A model generated the notes under the pieces. That model had not been told where the DNA came from and ran no database searches. It was given only the letters and a program-made list of their open reading frames with translations. DNA of 16,193 nt, from contig JAUWKH010000010.1 in NCBI GenBank assembly GCA_030614305.1, positions 1-16,193 on the forward strand, given 5' to 3'. Shown here one piece after another: positions 9,234-15,383 of this stretch. This stretch comes from Bacteroidota bacterium. GTDB lineage: Bacteria > Bacteroidota > Bacteroidia > Bacteroidales > JADFUO01. Made by a program: the position numbers and the translations under genes. The stretch's first letter is position 1, and each line of letters begins with the position of its first letter.

Positions 9234-11051
9234 TCATATAATTTTATAAAAATATTCAAACACAATTTTAGCTTTTGATTTTCCAACAACTTTCTGTAAT
9301 TCTTCAATTGTAGCTTTTTTTATGTTTTTAACCGACCGGAACTTTTGAAGTAATTTTTGAGAAGTAGAATAACCTATTCCGTCAATTTCGGTTAAAACAG
9401 ATTTTATTGTCCCTTTTTCTCTTTTTTTCCGGTGATGAGTAATACTAAAGCGATGGGCTTCATCACGCAATTGCCGTATTATCTTTAGGGTTTCGGATTT
9501 TTTATCAATATATAACGGTAGAGAATCTTCAGGGTAAAAGATTTCTTCAAGTTTTTTTGCAATGCCGATAGTGCTGATTTTTCCTCTTAAATTTAATTTT
9601 TCAAGACTTTTTAATGTAGCACTTAGCTGACCTTTTCCGCCGTCAACAACAATTAATTGTGGCAATGGCTTTTTCTCATCAAGCAAACGTTTATAACGCC
9701 TAAAAATAATTTCTTCCATTGAAGCGAAATCATTCGCACCTTCAACAGTTTTAATATTAAAATGCCTGTATTCTTTTTTACAGGATTTAGCATTTTTAAA
9801 AACAACCATTGCTGCGACAGGGTAATCACCCTGAATATTTGAATTATCAAAACATTCAATATGAACCGGAAGTTCCTTTAGTCGCAAGTCTTTTTTCATC
9901 CCGTTCAGAATTCTTTTAGTATGTCGTTCGGGATCAATTAGGTCTTTTTGTTTTTGCTTCTCAATCTTAAAATATTTCGCATTCCTTTCGGATAGTTCAA
10001 GTAAATGTTTTTTATCCCCGCGTTTCGGGATTATAAATTTTGTTTCAGGAATTTCATATTCTATTTTAAAAGGTATAATTATTTCGGGTGCATTACTGCT
10101 GAATCTTTTACGAAAATCAGTAATTGCAAGTGCGAGAAGTTCTTCGGGACTTTCATCCAGCTTCTTTTTGATTTCAACTGTATGAGCTTGTACAATAGCT
10201 CCGTTTATCACTTTCAAAAAATTAACAAAACCGTAGTTCTTTTCTGTAATTATTGAAAAAACATCAACATTATTGATTTTCGGATTTACGATAGTAGATT
10301 TGCTTTGGTACCGGTCAAGTAACACAATTTTTTCCTTTACAAGCTGTGCTTTTTCAAATTCGTAGTTTTTTGCAAATTCGTTCATTAATCTTTTTAACTG
10401 ACCGGCTACAACATTTATATTGCCTTTAATTATTTCTTTAATCTCTGTAATTGTATTATTGTAGTCATCAGCGGTTTGTTTACCTTCGCACGGACCTTTG
10501 CAATTTCCGATATGATATTCAAGGCAAACTTTGTATTTTTTATTTTGAATGTTTTTTTCGGTAAGTTTAAATTTACAATTCCTTAAAGGATATAATTGTT
10601 TGATAAGGTTAAGCACGGTTTTCATCATTCTTACCGAAGCATAAGGTCCGAAATATATTGAGCCGTCCTTTATAAGATTTCTTGTTGGAAAAATTCTCGG
10701 GAACGACTCGTTTTTTATACAAATCCAAGGGAAAGATTTATCATCCTTCAATTGTATATTATAGCGTGGGAGGTATTTTTTGATGAGGTTATTTTCAAGC
10801 AATAAAGCATCAAACTCCGTATCAACCACAATATATTTAATATCAGTAATTTTTTTGACAAGTAATGTGAGTTTTCCACTTCCTGATATATCTTTATTAA
10901 AATATGATGAAACTCTTTTTTTTAGATGTTTGGCTTTACCCACATAAATTATCTTCCCGTCATTATCAAAAAACTGGTAGATACCCGGCTTTCCGGGTAA
11001 TGATTTTATAATTGGTTGGAGTTGGGTAATATGTTTATTTAGTATCTGCAA
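9234..11051 (-). CDS. uvrC: Excinuclease ABC subunit C
   Basis: UvrC makes both incisions around lesions bound by UvrA/UvrB in nucleotide excision repair. At 605 aa it is full length. Domains: GIY-YIG nuclease (GIY 23-25, YVG 36-38, R46, E86 in LLLENNLIKKY, N98); a cysteine cluster C159, C176, C184, C188 (C-x16-C-x7-C-x3-C) equivalent to the Fe-S ligands described for E. coli UvrC; a UVR helical hairpin near 218-250 for UvrB contact; an RNase H-like domain with the D402 / D470 / H533 triad (ECFDNSN, VVDGGKGQL, RDEAHRF); and C-terminal helix-hairpin-helix motifs near 553-605. All catalytic residues appear intact. The start is TTG at 11049-11051: no ATG or GTG lies between the upstream in-frame stop (11067-11069) and the GIY-YIG domain. 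It lies 231 bp downstream of thiL across a repeat-bearing gap. Confidence 0.96.
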   Translation of the reverse strand: MQILNKHITQLQPIIKSLPGKPGIYQFFDNDGKIIYVGKAKHLKKRVSSYFNKDISGSGKLTLLVKKITDIKYIVVDTEFDALLLENNLIKKYLPRYNIQLKDDKSFPWICIKNESFPRIFPTRNLIKDGSIYFGPYASVRMMKTVLNLIKQLYPLRNCKFKLTEKNIQNKKYKVCLEYHIGNCKGPCEGKQTADDYNNTITEIKEIIKGNINVVAGQLKRLMNEFAKNYEFEKAQLVKEKIVLLDRYQSKSTIVNPKINNVDVFSIITEKNYGFVNFLKVINGAIVQAHTVEIKKKLDESPEELLALAITDFRKRFSSNAPEIIIPFKIEYEIPETKFIIPKRGDKKHLLELSERNAKYFKIEKQKQKDLIDPERHTKRILNGMKKDLRLKELPVHIECFDNSNIQGDYPVAAMVVFKNAKSCKKEYRHFNIKTVEGANDFASMEEIIFRRYKRLLDEKKPLPQLIVVDGGKGQLSATLKSLEKLNLRGKISTIGIAKKLEEIFYPEDSLPLYIDKKSETLKIIRQLRDEAHRFSITHHRKKREKGTIKSVLTEIDGIGYSTSQKLLQKFRSVKNIKKATIEELQKVVGKSKAKIVFEYFYKII

Positions 11052-11122
11052 AATTCTTATTGTTAATTAGTGCCTGTCAATAAAAAGTATGTGTTTTTTT
11101 GATTTCAGAATAACGATTAACG

Positions 11123-11141
11123 ATCCATACGGACAAGTTTT
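11123..11141 (-). repeat. Dispersed repeat unit containing CTTGTCCGTA, copy A
   Basis: Read on the minus strand this is AAAACTTGTCCGTATGGAT. The same core occurs twice on the plus strand in the sufB-sufC gap, at 14556-14569 and 14581-14594. In both places an A/T-rich tract precedes the unit in the same relative orientation. It sits in the 231-bp non-coding gap 11052-11282 between thiL and uvrC. That gap otherwise holds the palindrome at 11185-11204 and A/T-rich quasi-repeats (AAATCATAAATCTAAAATC at 11162-11180); I see no convincing -7 box for uvrC there. Confidence 0.65.
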
Positions 11142-11184
11142 ATGATTTTAGAAGTATTTGAAAATCATAAATCTAAAATCTGCA

Positions 11185-11204
11185 ATCCCGATAGCTATCG
11201 GGAT
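11185..11204. repeat. Perfect 20-bp palindrome
   Basis: ATCCCGATAGCTATCGGGAT is a perfect inverted repeat with no central spacer, in the gap between thiL and uvrC. It could form a cruciform or an RNA hairpin, but no T run follows on either strand, so it is not a canonical terminator. I recall similar CCCGATAGCTATCGGG sequences as recurrent intergenic repeats in Bacteroidota genomes; that cannot be verified here. It could also slow or attenuate read-through from thiL into uvrC. Confidence 0.8.
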
Positions 11205-11282
11205 GTTCGTAAATCAATTTTTTAAAAATACTTTGACATTATAGACAAACACTTATGCTTTACAAACATAGGGACTAATTAG

Positions 11283-12329
11283 TTATTTTTTAAACGCTTC
11301 CCACCCTTGAGCCTTAAGTTGAACGGACGTGCCTGAACGAGTAATTAAATTTTCGCCTTCGCTTTTATCTGTCATGTGACCTATGATTGAAATGCCTTCC
11401 ATGTCTTTGATTTTTTCATAATCATTTTGATTGATAGTGAAAAGAAGCTCATAATCTTCTCCACCATTCAAAGCAGCAGTTGTAGGGTCAATTTTAAATT
11501 CTTCAGCAACACTTGCAGTTGTTATATCAATCGGAATTTTATCTTCGTATAAATTACATCCGAGATTTGAATCCTTGCATAAGTGTTTTATTTCGGAAGC
11601 CAGACCATCTGAAATATCAATCATTGATGTTGGCTTGATATTATGTTCTTTAAGCTTTTCAATAATATCAATCCTGATTTCGGGTTTTAGTTGCTGTTCA
11701 AGAATATAATCATTTCCTGTTAGGTCGGGTTGCATTTTAGGGTCTACTTTAAAAACTTGTTTTTCACGTTCAAGCAATAATAGTCCCATGTATGCAGCTC
11801 CAAGGTCGCCGGTAACGCATAATAAATCGCCTTTTTTAGCAGTGCTGCGAAAAATAATATCTTTTTTGTCAACTTCGCCGATTACTGTGATGGCAATAAA
11901 AAGCCCCGAAACACTTGAGGTAGTATCACCGCCGACAACATCAACATTGTATTTTTCACAGGCAAGGTAAATCCCTGAATAGATTTCTTCAATCGCCTCA
12001 ACAGAAAATCGGTTTGATACGGAAATCCCGATTATTATTTGTTCCGGTTTGCCGTTCATGGCAATAATATCCGAAAAGTTTACAATGGCTGCTTTATAAC
12101 CCAAATGTTTTAAAGGATAATACGTAAGGTCAAAATGAACTCCCTCAATTAGCAGGTCGGTTGTTACCAATGTATATTTATTCCTGTTTTTTTCAATAAC
12201 GGCCGTATCATCACCTACGCCTTTAATAGTGCTTTTATTTTTTAATTTTATGTTTTTTGTAAGCTGGTCTATCAATCCGAATTCACCTAATTCGGAAAGT
12301 TCTGTTCTGGGGATGTTTTGTTTTGACAT
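11283..12329 (-). CDS. thiL: Thiamine-monophosphate kinase
   Basis: ThiL phosphorylates thiamine monophosphate with ATP to give thiamine diphosphate, the last step of cofactor biosynthesis, in the cytosol. At 348 aa it has normal length. Motifs of the ThiL/PurM-like fold are visible: an N-terminal ELSELGEFGLIDQL segment typical of Bacteroidota; the Asp-rich Mg/ATP motif GDDTAVI (39-45); TTDLLIEGVHF (56-66); VVGGDTTSS near 131-139; IDISDGLASEI near 235; and the substrate-site motif NGGEDYELLFTI. The start ATG is preceded by a plausible minus-strand -7 box. It is the first gene of the minus-strand run and faces away from sufB across the mobile-element remnant. No TPP riboswitch-like sequence was recognised upstream. 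No other thiamine genes are in the window. Confidence 0.96.
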   Translation of the reverse strand: MSKQNIPRTELSELGEFGLIDQLTKNIKLKNKSTIKGVGDDTAVIEKNRNKYTLVTTDLLIEGVHFDLTYYPLKHLGYKAAIVNFSDIIAMNGKPEQIIIGISVSNRFSVEAIEEIYSGIYLACEKYNVDVVGGDTTSSVSGLFIAITVIGEVDKKDIIFRSTAKKGDLLCVTGDLGAAYMGLLLLEREKQVFKVDPKMQPDLTGNDYILEQQLKPEIRIDIIEKLKEHNIKPTSMIDISDGLASEIKHLCKDSNLGCNLYEDKIPIDITTASVAEEFKIDPTTAALNGGEDYELLFTINQNDYEKIKDMEGISIIGHMTDKSEGENLITRSGTSVQLKAQGWEAFKK

Positions 12330-12368
12330 TGGTGGAATTTTCTATTTACATTTACTCATGGTTATTTG

Positions 12369-12376
12369 CAAAAATA
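12369..12376 (-). promoter_or_regulatory. Candidate -7 box for thiL
   Basis: On the minus strand this reads TATTTTTG, an exact fit to TAnnTTTG, 39 bp before the thiL ATG. No clear TTTG-type -33 element is seen at the expected distance, so confidence is modest. It lies outside the nearby mobile element. Confidence 0.4.
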
Positions 12377-12457
12377 TCAAAAAATGAGATAGATTGAGAA
12401 TAAATCCCGGATTAATTCCTGAAGGTTTAAGTTGATGAATGATTTTTTGATTAATAG

Positions 12458-12488
12458 GGCTAAATAATATTTTGATGTGCTGGATAAA
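12458..12488 (+). repeat. Left 31-bp terminal inverted repeat
   Basis: It begins GGCTAAATAATATTTT and ends GTGCTGGATAAA. It is identical over all 31 bases to the reverse complement of 12912-12942. Sequence similarity between the arms drops outside the repeat, which marks the left boundary of the element. Confidence 0.93.
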
Positions 12489-12516
12489 GATTTTAGGGGC
12501 AAAGCCCCGATACGTG

Positions 12517-12549
12517 ATAGCACAGGGTGTAGTGTAACGAAACCCTGTG
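12517..12549 (+). repeat. Left inner hairpin repeat (REP-like)
   Basis: This 33-nt block begins ATAGCACAGGG and ends CCCTGTG. The CACAGGG and CCCTGTG arms can pair across a 15-nt loop. It matches the reverse complement of 12824-12856 at 28 of 33 positions; the differences lie outside the paired arms, except that the loop-proximal bases vary. Hairpin conservation with loop drift is what REP-type structures would show. Confidence 0.75.
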
Positions 12550-12610
12550 TTATGGAATTAATATCCGAACAAAAGCCCTGTAAGGGCGACACCTCTTGAC
12601 GTTTGACAGA

Positions 12611-12748
12611 TTAATCCCAAACATACCGCTCATCATATTCTATTTGATATTCCTTAAAAAAATTCCATAATTCATCCATGAATGATATCTTTTTATGATG
12701 TTCCGGTTGGTTTAAAATATACTTTTCGACAATCGTCAATTTTAAGTT
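12611..12748 (-). pseudogene. C-terminal remnant of IS200-like / RAYT transposase
   Basis: On the minus strand 45 codons followed by TAA (12611-12613) read NLKLTIVEKYILNQPEHHKK, then ISFMDELWNFFKEYQ, then IEYDERYVWD. This is the typical end of Bacteroidota Y1_Tnp/REP-associated tyrosine transposases (a YI-NQ-x-HH block, an F-x-x-E segment, then a terminal YDERY). Two stops (TAA, TGA at 12749-12754) precede it immediately, and no HUH motif or catalytic tyrosine region remains upstream, so about three quarters of a normal gene is missing. The deletion joins it directly to the right REP arm. It is a relic and cannot be active. The assignment rests on remembered family sequence, not a search. Confidence 0.75.
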
Positions 12749-12823
12749 TCATTACCTTTCGGGCCTGTCTGCCATGGCATACCTGGCAGGCTTTCAGCCC
12801 TATTATATATTAACTTTGCATCT

Positions 12824-12856
12824 CACAGGGCTGCGTTATACTTCGCCCTGTGCTAT
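12824..12856 (-). repeat. Right inner hairpin repeat (REP-like)
   Basis: This is the inverted counterpart of 12517-12549 (28 of 33 identical after reverse complement). It has CACAGGG (12824-12830) and CCCTGTG (12846-12852) arms and a different loop. It lies 55 bp inside the right terminal repeat, compared with 28 bp on the left, so the spacers between end and hairpin differ in length and sequence. Confidence 0.75.
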
Positions 12857-12911
12857 TACATTCCATCCCTTCGGGATTATTGTTTTGAATTAATATAAAG
12901 ATAAATCATTT

Positions 12912-12942
12912 TTTATCCAGCACATCAAAATATTATTTAGCC
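12912..12942 (-). repeat. Right 31-bp terminal inverted repeat
   Basis: It is the exact reverse complement of 12458-12488. It begins TTTATCCAGCACATC and ends ATTATTTAGCC on the plus strand. It ends 28 bp before the first -7 box of the sufB promoter region, so the element has inserted, or persists, just upstream of the suf transcription start. Confidence 0.93.
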
Positions 12943-12970
12943 TTAAAAAACTGTTTTAACTTTTTAACAA

Positions 12971-12988
12971 TAATTTTGTGTAATTTTG
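12971..12988 (+). promoter_or_regulatory. Tandem -7 boxes of the suf operon
   Basis: Two exact copies of TAATTTTG (12971-12978 and 12981-12988), ten bases apart, each fit the Bacteroidota -7 consensus TAnnTTTG. The second would start transcription about 50 nt before the sufB ATG. A -33 element is only weakly suggested by TGTTTT near 12952-12957, which would serve the first copy. The pair may give two start sites, or only one may be used. No IscR/SufR-like operator was recognised. Confidence 0.5.
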
Positions 12989-13044
12989 CGTGCTATTATT
13001 TTTAATAAAGCTTATTCTAAATAAGCTACATTGGTTCTATCAGA

Positions 13045-14493
13045 ATGAATTCAGACAAAAACAATATAATTGATGAGGTAACCCAGGGGGAATATAAATA
13101 CGGGTTTGTAACTGATATTGAAATGGAAATGGCTCCAATGGGCTTGAATGAAGATACTATCAGATTTATTTCTAAAAAGAAGAACGAGCCGGATTTCCTA
13201 CTTGAATTTCGTCTGAAGGCATTCAGATACTGGAAAACCATGAAGATGCCAAGATGGGCTCATCTGAAAATTCCTGAAATAAATTTCCAGGATATTATTT
13301 ATTATGCTGCTCCAAAGAAAAAGAAAGAATTGGAAGGGCTTGATAAAGTTGACCCTGAATTACTTGAAACTTTTAATAAACTCGGCATATCGCTTGAGGA
13401 ACAAAAGCGAATGACTGGAGTGGCAGTTGATGCAATAATTGATAGTGTTTCTGTAAAAACCACTTTTCAGGATACTCTTGCAAAGCACGATATAATATTT
13501 TGTTCATTTACAGAGGCAGTTCAAAATCATCCTGAACTTGTGAAAAAATATTTGGGAACAATAGTTCCTTACACTGATAATTATTTTGCAGCATTAAATT
13601 CAGCAGTTTTCAGCGACGGTTCGTTTTGTTATATTCCAAAAGGTGTTCGTTGCCCGATTGAACTTTCAACGTATTTCAGGATTAATGCTGCAAAAACAGG
13701 TCAGTTTGAAAGATCATTAATTATTGCTGAGGAAAGAAGCTATGTAAGCTATATGGAAGGTTGCACGGCTCCTATGCGTGATGAAAACCAAATGCATGCA
13801 GCAATAGTGGAAATTATTGTTCTTGATGATGCCGAAGTTAAATATTCAACTGTTCAGAACTGGTATCCGGGTGATAAAAAAGGAAAGGGCGGTATTTACA
13901 ATTTCGTTACAAAAAGAGGAATATGTAAAGGGAAAAATTCAAAAATATCCTGGACACAAGTTGAAACCGGCTCGGCAATTACGTGGAAATATCCGGGTTG
14001 TATTTTGAAGGGTGATAATTCCGTCGGGGAATTTAATTCTGTAGCTGTTACAAACAATTTTCAGCAGGCAGATACAGGTTCCAAAATGATTCATATCGGA
14101 AAAAATACAAAAAGCACAATAATTTCAAAAGGAATTTCTGCAGGTCACAGCAATAATAGTTACAGAGGACTTGTTAAAATTTCTAAAAAAGCTGAAAACT
14201 CAAGGAATTTTTCACAATGCGATTCTTTGCTTTTGGGTGATAAATGCGGTGCACATACGTTTCCAAATATTAATGTGAAAAACAAATCCTCGGTAGTTGA
14301 GCATGAAGCAACAACTTCAAAAATTTCAGATGACCAGTTATTTTACTGTAACCAGCGAGGAATAGATACAGAAAGTGCAATAGGGCTGATAGTTAATGGC
14401 TATGCCAGAGAAGTTTTAAAAAAGCTTCCTATGGAATTTGCTGTTGAAGCCCAAAAACTACTTCAAATATCATTGGAAGGAAGTGTAGGATAA
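13045..14493 (+). CDS. sufB: Fe-S cluster assembly scaffold SufB
   Basis: SufB is the scaffold on which the SufBC2D complex builds Fe-S clusters in the cytosol. At 482 aa it is full length. Recognisable blocks are [54 protein letters not shown] and a C-terminus ending [16 protein letters not shown]. Aligned by eye from the C-terminus without gaps, the E. coli assembly residues C405, H433 and E434 correspond to C392 (SQCDS), H420 and E421 (EHEATTS), all conserved, so the protein is probably functional. The ATG at 13045 is the first in-frame start with a plausible distance from the tandem -7 boxes. No sufA precedes it; the upstream space is the mobile-element remnant. The next gene, sufC, starts 134 bp later, after a repeat-bearing gap. 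Confidence 0.97.
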   Translation: MNSDKNNIIDEVTQGEYKYGFVTDIEMEMAPMGLNEDTIRFISKKKNEPDFLLEFRLKAFRYWKTMKMPRWAHLKIPEINFQDIIYYAAPKKKKELEGLDKVDPELLETFNKLGISLEEQKRMTGVAVDAIIDSVSVKTTFQDTLAKHDIIFCSFTEAVQNHPELVKKYLGTIVPYTDNYFAALNSAVFSDGSFCYIPKGVRCPIELSTYFRINAAKTGQFERSLIIAEERSYVSYMEGCTAPMRDENQMHAAIVEIIVLDDAEVKYSTVQNWYPGDKKGKGGIYNFVTKRGICKGKNSKISWTQVETGSAITWKYPGCILKGDNSVGEFNSVAVTNNFQQADTGSKMIHIGKNTKSTIISKGISAGHSNNSYRGLVKISKKAENSRNFSQCDSLLLGDKCGAHTFPNINVKNKSSVVEHEATTSKISDDQLFYCNQRGIDTESAIGLIVNGYAREVLKKLPMEFAVEAQKLLQISLEGSVG

Positions 14494-14555
14494 AAAATTG
14501 ACTCTAAATTATTAATAAATGGTAAAAAAATTACAAATTTCAAACAACAAATAAC

Positions 14556-14594
14556 AAAACTTGTCCGTACGAAGCGAAGCAAGTCCGTATGGAT
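14556..14594 (+). repeat. Dispersed repeat containing CTTGTCCGTA, copies B and C
   Basis: In the 134-bp sufB-sufC gap the unit found at 11123-11141 occurs as a broken tandem: AAAACTTGTCCGTA (14556-14569), an 11-base CGAAGCGAAGC spacer, then AAGTCCGTATGGAT (14581-14594). Together the two pieces cover the whole 19-bp copy A. An A-rich tract (ACAAATTTCAAACAACAAAT, 14533-14552) precedes it, as an A/T-rich tract does at copy A. No terminator-like T run follows, so the operon is presumably read through. Confidence 0.65.
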
Positions 14595-14627
14595 GGATAA
14601 ATCTTAATAACCTAAATTTTAATTAAA

Positions 14628-15383
14628 ATGTTACTCAATATAAGAAACTTGCATGTATCAATTCAGGAGAAAGAAATTGTAAAGGGTTTGGATCTTAGTG
14701 TGAACAATGGTGAGGTTCATGCAATTATGGGTCCTAATGGAACCGGAAAAAGCACATTGGCAATGGCAATAGCCGGAAAAGGTGATTACACAATCACACA
14801 AGGGGAAATAATTTACAAGGGGAAAACCATAAATAATATGCCGCCTGAAGACCGTGCAAGGGAAGGGATTTTTCTCGGATTTCAATATCCGGTTGAAATA
14901 CCGGGCGTAAGCATTATAAATTTTATGCGGACAGCAATTAATGAACACCGCGAATACAAAGGACTTCCGCCGATTTCTGCTCTTGATTTTATGGAAAAAA
15001 TGGAAGAAAAAAAGAAACTTGTTGAAATTCAATCCAAGCTGACAAACCGTTCTGTAAATGAAGGATTTTCAGGAGGTGAAAAAAAGAAAAATGAAATATT
15101 TCAAATGGCTATGCTTGAGCCGACTTTGTCAATCCTGGATGAAACCGATTCAGGTCTTGATATTGATGCTTTGAGGGTAGTGGCTAACGGTATTAATAAA
15201 CTGCGAACCAAAGAAAATGCTTTTGTAATTATTACTCATTACCAGCGACTGCTGGAATATATTGTTCCTGATTTTGTGCATGTTTTGTATGATGGAAGAA
15301 TAGTAAAATCAGGTGGAAAAAGACTCGCATTTGAACTGGAAGAAAAGGGTTATGACTGGATAAAAAATGAACAAACAAAATAA
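14628..15383 (+). CDS. sufC: Fe-S assembly ABC ATPase SufC
   Basis: SufC is the cytosolic ABC-type ATPase that binds SufB and SufD and drives cluster assembly; it is not a transporter. The 251-aa protein has Walker A GPNGTGKST (35-43), Q-loop Q86 in FLGFQYPVEIPGV, the ABC signature FSGGEKKKNE (147-156, the SufC form with Glu after SGG), Walker B LSILDE (167-172), a D-loop SGLD (175-178) and the H-switch H204 (ITHYQRLL). All catalytic elements are intact. Its end overlaps the start of sufD by 17 bp, implying translational coupling. The 134-bp gap before it is unusually long for this operon because of the inserted repeats. Confidence 0.97.
   Translation: MLLNIRNLHVSIQEKEIVKGLDLSVNNGEVHAIMGPNGTGKSTLAMAIAGKGDYTITQGEIIYKGKTINNMPPEDRAREGIFLGFQYPVEIPGVSIINFMRTAINEHREYKGLPPISALDFMEKMEEKKKLVEIQSKLTNRSVNEGFSGGEKKKNEIFQMAMLEPTLSILDETDSGLDIDALRVVANGINKLRTKENAFVIITHYQRLLEYIVPDFVHVLYDGRIVKSGGKRLAFELEEKGYDWIKNEQTK

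Larger units (their letters stand above)
12458..12942. mobile_element. Degenerate 485-bp RAYT/REP-type element with 31-bp inverted ends
   Basis: This is a non-autonomous or decayed mobile element between thiL and sufB. Its two ends are perfect 31-bp inverted repeats. Further in, the arms continue as an imperfect inverted repeat in the same order: a small hairpin, a 33-nt block with CACAGGG/CCCTGTG arms, a TTAATAT stretch, then a GCCCTG-containing palindrome. The centre holds a 45-codon minus-strand remnant of an IS200-like/REP-associated tyrosine transposase C-terminus. Additional hairpins are GGGGCaaaGCCCC (12496-12508), GCCCTgtaAGGGC (12575-12587), TGCCATGGCA with CTGCCA/TGGCAG arms (12769-12789) and ATCCCttcGGGAT (12865-12877). 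No convincing target-site duplication is seen. The inverted ends and remnant are direct observations; assignment to the RAYT/REP class is from family knowledge. Confidence 0.8.

Noticed and set aside
11185..11204. Rho-independent terminator for thiL
   Set aside because: The palindrome has no T run after it on the minus strand, so it does not fit an intrinsic terminator.
12330..12457. TPP riboswitch upstream of thiL
   Set aside because: I looked for the conserved TPP-aptamer CUGAGA-type core on the minus strand and saw none; only a -7-like box is present.
12377..12592. 71-codon minus-strand open frame (begins MSPLQGFCSDINS)
   Set aside because: It is made from the left arm of the RAYT/REP element plus flanking DNA. 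Frames of this kind arise from repeated GCCCTG palindromes and are commonly mis-annotated as hypothetical proteins in Bacteroidota.
12458..12942. CRISPR array or phage att site
   Set aside because: The repeats are inverted pairs, not regularly spaced direct repeats, and there is no integrase or tRNA nearby.
12451..12949. Target-site duplication TTAA around the element
   Set aside because: TTAA occurs in both flanks but is not adjacent to the left inverted repeat (three bases intervene), and the region is A/T-rich, so chance is likely.
14658..15032. 124-codon minus-strand frame opposite sufC
   Set aside because: It lies wholly inside the well-supported sufC gene and has no recognisable domain.
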